In this document: positions 24,096-33,732 of the stretch, one piece after another | Layout: each line of letters starts with the position of its first letter | Numbering within the stretch: the first letter of the stretch is position 1 | Source of the DNA: Triglochin maritima | Lineage: Eukaryota > Streptophyta > Magnoliopsida > Alismatales > Juncaginaceae | Reading direction: 5' to 3' | Assembly (NCBI GenBank): GCA_963682175.1 | Contig: OY821770.1 | Span: forward strand, 14,104,501-14,168,500 | Length of the DNA stretch: 64,000 bases | Program-made: the position numbers and the translations under genes | The notes under the pieces: generated by a model | What the model was told of the DNA's origin: nothing | Seen by the model: only the letters and a program-made list of their open reading frames with translations | Database searches by the model: none

Positions 24096-24590
24096 CACTA
24101 CAAAATGGGTCTTTGTCGACTGATAAATCTACCGTCTCCGACACTACATCCCCACCTCTCTCCTGCAATCCAAAAACCTTCACGAACGTCTTGATCGCCA
24201 TATTTGGTGCGAACATCCTCAACCTCCCCTACACCTTCAAGTGAACCAGTTAGCTAGCCGCCCGTGGCCCTCACCCACCACTTGCCTCAACGAGAACTCG
24301 TAATCTCAATCAAATTCCCTAAATAATCAACTAGACATGCGGTACCTAAGGAAAAAACGTTACATGATCCGGAGGAGTTGGGGGAGGCATTGTTGGAATA
24401 TATGATTTTTACATTGGCATTTCACGTTAAATTTAACAAAACTGACGTGTAATGACCTTATCACGTCAATTTTTCAACAACCAACGTGGAATATTCAAGA
24501 AAACACGTTGGTTTTTAAAAACCGACGTGATATATTCAAGCAAACACGTCGGCTTTTTAAAAACCGACGTGTTTTCCTTGTTTTCTTAAA
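24096..24590 (+). mobile_element. CACTA (EnSpm) element, left end
   Basis: The sequence CACTACAAAATGGGT at 24096 has the form of a CACTA terminal repeat. At about 24420-24585 come repeated subterminal blocks built on ACGTCGG/CCGACGT, several as near-palindromes with a TTTTTAAAAACC centre. Such subterminal repeats are the TNPA-binding regions of this superfamily. No matching right end (...TAGTG) was found, so the element is truncated or disrupted. Confidence 0.65.
24153..24265 (+). pseudogene. AVT3-like amino acid transporter exon fragment inside the CACTA element
   Basis: The plus-strand frame through 24176-24241 reads KTFTNVLIAIFGANILNLPY then TFK. This is the first transmembrane helix of the plant vacuolar amino-acid transporter AVT3 group, whose family form is K-T-F-A-N-V-F-I-A-...-G-A-G-V-L-G-L-P-Y-x-F-K. 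The next codons (TGA ACC AGT TAG CTA) align to the family's RTGWL with two stop mutations. It is a dead fragment of a host gene, starting ~60 bp inside the CACTA end, which suggests capture by the transposon. Confidence 0.65.
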
Positions 24591-24959
24591 AACTATTCCC
24601 TTAACCCAAGCCGACATCTACTTCTCACTCCTATCTCAAAACAATGCAAATCCCACTCCGAAAACTCCACCCAATCCGGCCTCTGTGCGACCACGCCCAC
24701 CGATCCAAACTCCCACAACTTCTTCTTCTCCTCCTCCTCCGCTCGATTCTCGATTCCAACATCTGGATTGCTGCCGATTTCGTCTCGGTTTGCGGGATTT
24801 GGTGAGCTTTCCAGTAAACTCGAGTAATGTGGCTTTGGTTGTTGTTTTTAACGTGTTTGTGCTGTGAAATGGTCCAAATGGAGTTCAGTTTTGATTCCAT
24901 GAGCTTTGACGTCTGGATTGCTGTTGTTTGCTGCACATTCCGGTTGGATTTGTGGGATT
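24591..24959 (+). other. CT-rich leader-like sequence next to the CACTA end
   Basis: Pyrimidine-rich stretch (24600-24760), then a repeated CATCTGGATTGCTG / GTCTGGATTGCTG phrase at about 24760 and 24910. It resembles a 5' untranslated region with an intron start, possibly also captured DNA. No protein was recognised. Confidence 0.35.
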
Positions 24960-24969
24960 TGTGAGCGTT

Positions 24970-25340
24970 TCAGTCGACCGTTGATAAATATGACAAGTAT
25001 AACGTTCATATTTAATACGAATACAGAAATGCAATCGGTCGAACAAAAATGAAGTTTCGGTCGACCGAAAGTCTCACTAACTAGGACACGTGTCAACAAC
25101 TGATATGCTAGAAGATTTGAATCGGATAAACTAATTCCTATCCGTAGACAAGGTGAAACGGTCGAACGGAAAAGGTATGTCGGTCAACCATTTTTAGACA
25201 GACAAACTAGATAAATATAACGGTCGAACTAGAAGAGGAATTTGGTCGACCGTTTTGGACATAAAAGGTGTTCTGGGATAGTTTATTGAAATCCGGTAGA
25301 ACAAGATGGTTCTATCGGTCGACCGGTTGAATACTGAAAT
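24970..25340. repeat. CGGTCGACCG motif cluster outside any delimited LTR
   Basis: Three exact GGTCGACC cores (near 25055, 25242 and 25317) plus half-sites and variants (CGGTCGAA, CGGTCAACC, AGTCGACCG) lie in ~370 bp. The flanking sequence does not match the LTRs in this window, and no TG/CA ends with a duplication were found. Most likely a remnant of another LTR family. Confidence 0.75.
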
Positions 25341-25674
25341 TATGTTCTAGGTTTCTAACGAGTTTCGATGATTTCCTATTGAAGTCTAAAGAGAAATGGA
25401 TTTGTATGTGAGACTTCTATAGGTTTCCTAAGTGTCATGCAATGCATTGAATCAACGATTTCAAGTGCCAAGTTACATTTGTAACATATATACATAAAAT
25501 GTAAACCTAACTATGCTTCAATCTTCATTTCTTGATTTAACTCAAACTTGGTTCCTGAAACGTTAGAGAATACAATATATATGTGAGCGATGATATTAAG
25601 ATAATACATGTGTTTATTGATATGTTGATTAATCATCAAAACAGATTAACGATTATTAGCCAAAAAGCGAACAC

Positions 25675-25931
25675 TTCGGGGCTTTGATAAGAAGGTGAGG
25701 CTCGTCGGGCTCAGGCTGGAGTCGGTTGTCAAGAAGCTGAGGGAGAAAGTGGCATTAAGGGCAAAGGAGGTGTTCAATACGAGGGCATTGGTGGAGAAGG
25801 CGTTCAAGAAAAGGGTGTTAGCGAAGAAGGTGAAGAGGAAGAAGGCAGTGGAGATGGAGGATTTGGTGAAGGTCGTGTTGGATAAGATAGAGTTGGTGTG
25901 GAGGAGGAGTAGGGAGGGTTACGAGGAGTGA
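25675..25931 (+). other. Lys/Glu-rich open frame, unknown
   Basis: The frame ends at TGA 25929-25931 and gives a ~85-residue basic, heptad-like peptide (ESVVKKLREKVALRAKEVF, then a KKRVLAKKVKRKK segment). There is no upstream ATG in frame, so it would be an internal or terminal exon. Its G-rich codon use differs from the AT-rich surroundings, which suggests captured or fragmentary coding DNA. I do not recognise the family. Confidence 0.3.
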
Positions 25932-26960
25932 TGGTCTAGGAAGGATGAGGATGTAATGTTAGCCGTTGGGGATCTTTTCCTCGTGTGCCAGATCGCCAAG
26001 CCTTCCTTTGACCAACGGGCCCTCGAACCCTCGGGGAATAATCATTCGACATAGGTGAGAGATCCTATCGTCAAAATCAATAAAAATATAAAAATAGGTG
26101 CAAGTTCCGACATCACCACAACCCACTTCATTTTCTCGCTCATCTCGTGGAGTGGCATCCCGAAAACCCCTCAGGAAGTCATTTGGATTCATCCCCAGGA
26201 TGAACCATGTTGTGAGTTAGCTTTAAAATGAGGTTGTTATTTGCTTCTGGAGTTCTACAGAATCTTAGATTGTTGATGTGATTATTGTTCTACATAATCT
26301 AGGGTTAATGTCATCACCTTTTTAGGTTTTTTAATGTTTTTACTATTTATTTTGTTTTTAATATTAAGGACATTTGTAATTTTACGACATTTAATATGCG
26401 AAATTTTCAACAGTGTTAGAGGAAAACAATGATGGAGTGGACTCCACTAACGGTGGAGGTGCATACGAGCAAATAAGATAGGAATGTAGATGCACTCAAG
26501 GAAATAGTTGAAATATGGGTATAAAGATCAAATTACGCCACTGGGGAGGTGCATGCAAACATACCCCATTTGGTTTGAGTGGAATGCAACAAGCATGCAT
26601 AGGATTTGTTGTCATTGATCACAACAACATGTTGTTATATCTATATATGTTATATAAACGGCCACATATGGAGAATAAATATATAAACATAATCCACCAA
26701 TAGCCACACATGTAGTTATTTGTTTGATCTCCTCAACTTTCTTCTTAATTTCTTTAACTAAAATTCTTAGTTTGATATAGGTCATACATTTCATGAAAAT
26801 AAGCTTTTGATATTGTTTAGGGGCACCACCACTTGAGCAACTTTTCAAGATTAATAGCTCTTTGATCTTCTCTCACTACGCAAATCACACTTTTGATACA
26901 ATTCTTAGCCGTTTGGGGCTGTTGTCTAATGTTCGGAGTTTTTACATCGTCGGTTCCGTT
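25932..26960. other. Intergenic with faint MULE-flank-like sequence
   Basis: At about 26430-26515 the phrases CTAACGGTGGAGGTGCATACGAG and GATGCACTCAAGG resemble, in reverse complement, the sequence at 58840-58890 beside the GRF/MULE fragments. This suggests another MULE remnant. No ends or transposase were found. Confidence 0.3.
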
Positions 26961-26965
26961 TCTAC

Positions 26966-28528
26966 TGTTGGCTTTTTGGCCTTAATCCGTATTTTGATGA
27001 TGTAATTAAACCTAATCTTAATAAGGACATGTAGATTAGCACATGTAGTATAATAGTATACATGTTGTATTGTGCTAACATCTACAGGTGATCAAGACTC
27101 AAGAAAGAAGAAAAGTCAAGTCAAGACATGTAATCAAGCTAGGATTGAAGACATGTAATTTTACATTTCTTTGAGAATTAGGAACTTATGTAAATTGAGC
27201 ATAACTTAAGCTAATATGCATGCATTCACACACTAGGTTCCTTTTAGGAGTCACACACAAAATATCATATAATTTGGACTCCATTAGATCACCTAAACAC
27301 CTAAAACGTTGGTCGCCAGTCTGCCTGAGTTCGGTCGACCGTTCACCTTTCGGTCGACCGGTTATACACAATTTTTGTTATACAGACCAATCCGTTCAAC
27401 CAATCACACATCTATTTAACCGATTACCCAGACCTGTTCGGTCGACCGGTAGACCTTCGGTCGACCGTTTCGTTTGCTGTTTTTGGTAAAAATACGACCG
27501 TTTTATTTGTCGTATTATACAACGGTCGTATACACATTTTTCTCAATATACACCCCCATATACATTAGAACCGGTCGAACAAACTACCTTATTCGGTCGA
27601 CCGTTTAATTGGTGAAAAACCCCCTGCTATCGGTCGACACAAGTTTGTCTAACCGATCAAGATTTCTCTCTACCGAACCCAGTAGTTCGGTCGACCGGTA
27701 CCTGCTCGGTCGACCGTTGACCTATAGAACTTAAGTGTTTCGGTCGACCAGTACCTATGTTCGGTCAACCGATCCATCAACAGACTCAAGGGTTCGGTCG
27801 ACCGATACACCTTTCGGTCGACCGTTTCTGGACAGATTTCTGAACCCGATTTTCTGCTTTGTGTATCTTGCACAAAACCCAATCAAATCTTGTCCAAACG
27901 GCTAGAAATCTTTAGGAGCTTATAAATAGAGGTTCACACTTAGTTTTCCGATAAGATTTCACAACTCCAAAGTGTCAAACTTATAGTGAGATTTTCCACA
28001 ACCTCAAAGCTCCAAATTAGTGATTCCAAAGCCTAATTTCCACATCCTTCATCATACAATCATCTAGCAATTGTTGTGCTCAATTAGAGAGTGAATCCCA
28101 CTCAAGGTTACTTGTGTTGTCAAGTGAGCAAGGGTCTTGGTGAAAGCCCAAGACAAAGAAGTAGAGATTTCGGTGAAAGCCCGAAGTGATCCTCTCGGGT
28201 TGTGAGAGGTGGTGCCAAGCTCGGCGAGGGTTGTTCGCGAGCTTGAAGACTTGTAAAAGGCGTTGCTCCCGGCCCGGAACGGGGAGGCATAGTGAAGACG
28301 CAAGAGGGGCTCGAACGGAGATTCGAGAGGGGCTTGCAAGAGAGGACGTAGGCGCGGCCGAACCTCTGTAAATCCGACGCGTCTTTGTGTGGTTTGCATT
28401 GATTTCCTACTTGTGCTTGATTTGTTTTTAATTTCCGCTGCATTTCTTTGATCGATCAACCAAGTAGTTAATTTGGGCTTAATCGTGATTAGTTTGTGGA
28501 CCCATAGACCCACACGATCCTACCTACA
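26966..28528 (+). mobile_element. Solo LTR of a Copia element (SIRE-like)
   Basis: 1,563 bp beginning TGTTGGCTTTTTGGCC and ending CCTACA, with the 5-bp duplication TCTAC at 26961-26965 and 28529-28533. It aligns over its length (about 75-80%) with the LTR at 29599-31122, which is followed by a primer site and a Copia gag. It carries a palindrome array at 27325-27830 and a TATA box (TTATAAATAG, about 27920-27930) roughly 90 bp after the array. The lineage name rests on LTR style and the related gag. Confidence 0.9.
27325..27830. repeat. CGGTCGACCG palindrome array in the solo Copia LTR
   Basis: Ten exact GGTCGACC cores, mostly in pairs about 20 bp apart, plus variants (CGGTCAACCG, CGGTCGACAC). 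The related phrase CTGCTATCGGTCGA lies at 27624-27637. The array is in U3, ending about 90 bp before the TATA box. Confidence 0.9.
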
Positions 28529-28533
28529 TCTAC

Positions 28534-28629
28534 CCCTCTTCTTGTTTTCTCTGACCTCGCTTCCTTCCCCCTCCCACTCACCTCATCATCTTCTTGTTTT
28601 CTCTGACCTCACTTCCTTCCCCTACTACC
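28534..28629 (+). repeat. Short tandem repeat upstream of the GRF-like remnant
   Basis: The pyrimidine-rich unit CTTCTTGTTTTCTCTGACCT occurs at about 28538 and again near 28588, each followed by a CTTCCTTCCCC block. Confidence 0.7.
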
Positions 28630-28960
28630 ATGGGCTCTCGCTCCTCAATGGAATCAGTTTGTTTTCGTCGACTGACTTGCCTATGCGGCTACCCAGACCA
28701 CAAGGATGAATCCCACACCTACAGGAACCCAAACCATTTGTTCTATTCCTATGGTTCCCCCATCATATGTATTCTTAATTTTTCTTGTTTTCCAAATATT
28801 TTTTGAAGAAATGTATGGTTGGGTGTGTGATTTTGATTTGGGTTTCTACGTAGACTTTGATTAGGTGTGGTTTCTTTCGTTGGGTCCATGAAATCCCATT
28901 CCGTGGAATGGAAGAGGGGGCATGTTTGAGGGGATCCCTGTCCACAAAGACTTTGCCCAA
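28630..28960 (+). pseudogene. GRF-type zinc-finger gene remnant
   Basis: ATG at 28630 starts an exon whose peptide contains CLCGYPDHKDESHTYRNPNH, the first half of a GRF finger (C-x-C-G...T..NP..F), though the third cysteine is not visible. After an intron-like gap, about 28866 onward encodes an FRWVHEIP-like stretch corresponding to the F-x-W end of the domain. Small plant GRF proteins often travel with transposons, and a second GRF fragment is at 59177. Degraded and probably not expressed. Confidence 0.4.
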
Positions 28961-29598
28961 CGTCTTGTTGCCCTTGAAGCAATGGATGATTTTGGGTTAA
29001 CGATGAAGCGAACATTGTCTTGTGAACGATTTGTCATACTAGCTAAATGTTTTACCAATTAGTTGTAGTTAAATGATTGGTTTTTTATTGCTAAACCTTG
29101 TAATGACTCCCAACTATATATGAAATAATAATAAAAAACCCACCATCATTCCCCTAGATAATGTTGTTGTTGTATTTTGTTATTCTTGTTCTAGTTTCAC
29201 TTTCAGTTATGTTTTTGTATGATTCTACATAATTTTGCCTGAACACCAAAGAATAATGTGTTGTAGTGGTTTGATCATATTTGTTTTAGTTTTCCATATA
29301 TTTTAGGTACTATTTTGTTGGGAATGGCAAGACCAAATCTTGAATTCCAGAGTTGCATATGAGACTCACAAACCGTTGTACTGATGTGAGCTTCTATTGG
29401 CTTCAACCTTACATCATATTTTTGGTTAATAAGGTTTTTGAAATTTAATTCTGTAATTGGGTTTTCCTCTAATGAATCTTTTCCAGATCTGTTTCAGTTT
29501 TACTTGTGTAATGTTGTATCCATTTACTTCAGACGAAGATATTACCATTTGGTGTATATTGTTTTGATGTGTTATGTTATACTAGTTTTAGTTAATAG
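28961..29598. other. Intergenic, no feature recognised
   Basis: AT-rich sequence between the GRF-like remnant and the truncated Copia element. Confidence 0.4.
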
Positions 29599-31122
29599 TA
29601 TTGCCTTTTTGCCCTTAATCTATGTTTTGATGATTCAATCAACATAATCTTAATTACAATCAAATGTAGTGTAACACACATATTGCATAACATATATATT
29701 GCTTTGTGCTAACATCTACAGGTGATCAAGACTCAAGGAAGAAAGAAACTCAAATCAAGACATGTAATCAACCTATTGAAGACATGTAATTTTATATTTC
29801 TTTTGAGTCTTAGGAATCTATGTAACCTTGAACATACAAGAGTTAAAATCCTTTCACATAGACACTAGGTTCCTTATAAAAGTCACACACAAAATCTCAG
29901 ATCATTTGAACTTCAATAAGTTACCCACCAAACTTAGACCGGAAATCACTAAACCACAAACGTGAACTACCTGTGCAAATTCGATTGATTGAACCACCTT
30001 CGTTCGACCGATTGATCTTTTAACCAATAGTGATTTAAACAGCTCGACCGATCAACCGTGACTTTTTCGGTCGACCGTCTACACGTGTCATTTGACCGTT
30101 AGACTCGTCGTACTATACCAACGGTCGTATTCACATTTTTATCCATACCCAAAAAATACAAGTGACCATCGGTCGACCGTGGACCTAGTTTTGGTCGACC
30201 GAACATAAATGTTTTGACAACCCCATAGAGCCTGTTAGTTTTCGGTCGACCGACCCAACCATCTTGTTCGATCGTTTATCCCTGGACTTTTCTGGACATT
30301 AGTTCTGGACTGCCAAAACTCCCTGAACGGTCGACCGTCCCACATTTTGTTCGACTGTTAACTTAAGTGAACTTAAGTTGTAGCCGTACTCAGTCAACCT
30401 TCCCTTGATTGGTCGACCATCTCTTTTCTAGACTTTGCTGGACTTCATTTCTGGACAGTATCCGGTCGATCGTTACACTCGTTCAGTCGACTGAACTTAC
30501 CTAGAACAGTGTGCTAACTAATCTATTTTGTGTTTTTTGCACAACCTTTTACCACACTCATCCCCAACGTCTATAACATCTTAGGAGCTTATAAATTAGA
30601 GGATTGAACACTTTGTTTAGACATCTCTCCCACACACATTTGTCTCATACATTAGAGAGAAGTCTCACATTCCTCAAAGCTCCCATACTACACTTTAAGC
30701 CTTAAACTTCCACACATTTGATCATATCCAAATCATACTCAAAGTGTGCTCAAGCTAGAGAGTGTTGTCCCACTCAACATTGTTGTTCAAGAAGCAAGGA
30801 TTTCAGTAAAGTCCGAAGTGTTCCCTCTCGAGTTTTGAGAGGAAGAAATCAAGCTCGGCGAGGATTGTTCGCGAGTTTGTGGTGTAAAGGCTTACTCTCG
30901 GCCCGGAACGAGACTGGATAGTGAAGACGTAGGCGGAGCTCGCGGAGTCGAGTGGAGCTTGCAAGAGAGGAGTAGGCGGGAGGCCGAACCTCTATAAAAA
31001 TCACATTGTCTACTTGTGTGGTTTGTTTGTTTCTCTCTACCATTTTAATTTTGCTGCACAACTTGTTTAGGTAGAGAATTAAGCTTAAAAGTGATTAGAA
31101 TTGGGGTCATCGATCCTTAACA
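29599..31122 (+). repeat. 5' LTR of the truncated Copia element
   Basis: About 1,524 bp ending CTTAACA. It is collinear with the solo LTR at 26966-28528, sharing the GTGATCAAGACTCAAG and GACATGTAAT blocks near the start. The TATA box is near 30587-30597. Confidence 0.85.
30015..30500. repeat. GGTCGACC palindrome array, partly decayed
   Basis: Six exact GGTCGACC cores with many decayed forms (TTCGACCG, CGGTCGATCG, CAGTCGACTG). It lies in U3 of the truncated Copia LTR, ending about 90 bp before the TATA box as in the solo copy. Confidence 0.85.
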
Positions 31123-31124
31123 TT

Positions 31125-31136
31125 TGGTATCAGAGC
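31125..31136 (+). promoter_or_regulatory. Primer binding site, tRNA-iMet
   Basis: TGGTATCAGAGC lies two bases after the LTR end. It sets the LTR boundary and the plus orientation. Confidence 0.95.
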
Positions 31137-31175
31137 ATAGGTGCTAAATTTCATATACTTAACCGTAGTAAGCAT

Positions 31176-32440
31176 GACCTAAATTGCATCCACATTTACC
31201 TCTTATGATTTAGAATCACCAACATGCTCTTCTAGACCACCATTTTTTGAGGAAACAAATTTCTGTTCATGGAAGAGTAAAATGAAGATATACTTCAAAT
31301 TCATGACTAATTTAGATATGTGGTCCATGATTATAACTCTATATGGTATGCCTAAATATGATTACAAACAATGGAGTTTAGAAGAGGAGAAATTAGCTTG
31401 CTTGAATGCCAATGTTATGAATGTATTGCATTGTGCACTTAAGTATGAACTTTTTGACCTTGTTTCTTCTTGTGAAAGTGCACATCATATTTGGCAAACG
31501 TTTCAAGCTAATTATGGTGAAAATGAAGAATCACCAACCGGGAAAGAGGGAGAATCAAGTCAATTGGATGAAGTTCATGAGAGATGGGACAAGAACACAT
31601 CTACATCATATTCCTCGTTAACCTCATCCAAAGGAGAAGATGCCCACGCATGCCTCATTGCAATAGAAGATGAAGAAAATGAGGTATCTTCCAAAACTAG
31701 TTCATATAGTTCTAGTTCTAACAATGAATCATATTCTTTTAAAGAACAACAAAATGCATTCCATGAGCTAGTTGAAAGATATGAGCTACTTTGTCAAAAG
31801 AAAAAGTTAGCTAGAGAAGTAAATCATGATCTTTATTGTCAAAATGAAAATGAATCTATCTTAAATGAGAAAAATGATTTGCTTGCTAAACTTGATAAAA
31901 TCATTTTGGAGAATGCGTGCTTAAAAGATGAGAATGAGGAATTGAAAACTAAACCCAACTCATCTCATGTTATTGATAGTCATATGCTTGAAAATGAAAA
32001 GAATGACTTGCTTAAGAAACTTGAAGAATCAAATCTTGAAAGCAAGAACTTATTGAATGACTTGAATTGCATAAATGACAAATATATTGAATTCAAGATT
32101 CACATGGATGAAATGAATGACAAGCACATTTCTTTAATTGAAAATCTAAAATGCATAAATGAATCCCTTGTGCTTAGAAATGATGAACTTAATGCTAAAA
32201 ATGAAACATTGATTAACGATTTGCATAAGTTCACAAATGGGAAGAAGAACATTGATATGCTTCTGTGATATCAAAGACAGTCATTAGACAAACATGGTTT
32301 AGGGCATAATGTATTTTATGTTAAAAAACATCTTGTTCATGATAGTATAAATGGAAAGCATCATATTGCCATGAAAAGAACCTCAAGTGTTTGGGCACCT
32401 AAATCCACTTGGTTATGAGTATCAAAGGCTAAATTGAATG
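31176..32440 (+). pseudogene. Copia gag, internally deleted
   Basis: The frame reads from RPPFFEETNFCSWKSKM-like codons (about 31230) through a gag N-terminal domain (WSLEEEKLACLNANVMNVLH, LVSSCESAHHIWQTF). It then jumps abruptly (near 31520) to an acidic Ser-rich region and a long coiled coil (31740-32260), as in SIRE-type gags. The CCHC knuckle that normally lies between is missing. TGA at 32266-32268 interrupts a frame that continues into a WAPKSTWL...GPKQKWVPKST block, which in relatives precedes the protease. The original start codon is not evident, because a stop (TAA) lies just upstream. Confidence 0.75.
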
Positions 32441-32500
32441 GACCCAAACAAAAATGGGTACCAAAATCTACACTTGTAGGTACCTCGGAGGAGGGAGATC

Positions 32501-33727
32501 GGTAGTGACCGGGCAAGCTTCAAGAGTCAAATTAGAAACCGGTTGCACTATCGAAAGGAGATTGAAATCAGTTGCCCAATTAGTAATTTCGGAACAACTT
32601 GAGCTCCTGTGAGGTTGTGTGAACCAAATTCATAGGGATTGGAGGTAAATTTGCACACTGTGCGTTACATAGGAAAATGAAAGACGGCATTAGGAAGAGG
32701 TCGTCATTATCTTCATTAGTCAATCCTACTTGTATTGCCATTTTATCTATAAATAGCAAAAATGTATGCACCCCGAGTCTTCCTACATTAAAGTAGCAAA
32801 AAAAGAATAAGGAATCACACTAGTACCTTATTGTTATTAGCGTTTTGGACTTATTACTCAAAGCTTAGGTTGTTGTAGTTGAGAATGATTCACACTACAT
32901 TTAATCAAGCTCTTATACCAAGTTTGAAGACATAATTAGTTCCCAAAATTAAACATGTCGAACAAAGTTTTAACATGCATGACTTATGAACTTGGTAATC
33001 ATAGGCAACTTTCAAACCATTGAGATGTAAAATGGTTGGATTTTTATTAAGTCTTTTTGCTTGTAAGATTTTTCATGGGACACAATGGACAATATTTTGG
33101 TTTCTTTAATTATTGCTTGTTTCGGTCCTAATATCTTTTCATGTTGACTTCATTCAAGTTAACAAATGTTCTACAACTTGCATATTTGGTTCAAATAACT
33201 CTCCAAAAACCAGGATATGGATAGTAAGTGTTACCAATAATAAATCAATACAAGCTAAGCCATGTAAAGCACTCTGCTTTTCGGCTTGAAATGTATATCC
33301 AAATATACTATTGAAGGTTGCACACCACATCTATAACCCTAGGAGACAAATTTTTAGAGTGTCGTGGATAAAAAAAAATCAGAAACAAAAAGGTTGGAAA
33401 ATTTTTGGACACTTATTTGAACCAATAACGTATTTGCCAACCAAATACCAAAGCACCAATCGAGGTAGCCCTAACAACAAACAAATTAGGAGAAAATGTG
33501 GGAATAGGGGATCAAGCTCATCGTCCCTGGAGTCGAAGATGGAGATAGGAGGACCGATAAGCAGCTACAGGAAGCTACATTCGGCCAACCACGTCGATGA
33601 GCATATCAAAATACGTGCCTGTAAACTACAAGAACACCAATCAAAATAAACCCTACAACCCAAAATTTTGAGATTTGTTTGGGAAAAGGAGAGGCAACTG
33701 TTCTTATCTGGGTGCAACAATAGGGAA
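32501..33727. other. Intergenic, no feature recognised
   Basis: No known domain in the frames present, including a 112-codon plus-strand frame at 33311-33649 whose product is unlike any family I know. Confidence 0.4.
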
Positions 33728-33732
33728 ATGAG

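Larger units (their letters stand above)
29599..32500 (+). mobile_element. Truncated Copia retrotransposon (SIRE-like): 5' LTR plus gag
   Basis: The 5' LTR (29599-31122) is followed by a tRNA-iMet primer site and a degenerate gag. Similarity ends near 32480-32500, with no protease, integrase, RT or 3' LTR. The LTR start is mutated (TA for TG). Homology to the solo LTR at 26966 sets the left boundary. The element is older than the intact ones here. Confidence 0.85.

Noticed and set aside
26612..26848. Minus-strand 78-codon frame with a coiled-coil-like Lys/Glu stretch, possible third GRF-type remnant
   Set aside because: No cysteine pattern or F-Q-W motif of a GRF finger is visible; homology not supportable by eye.
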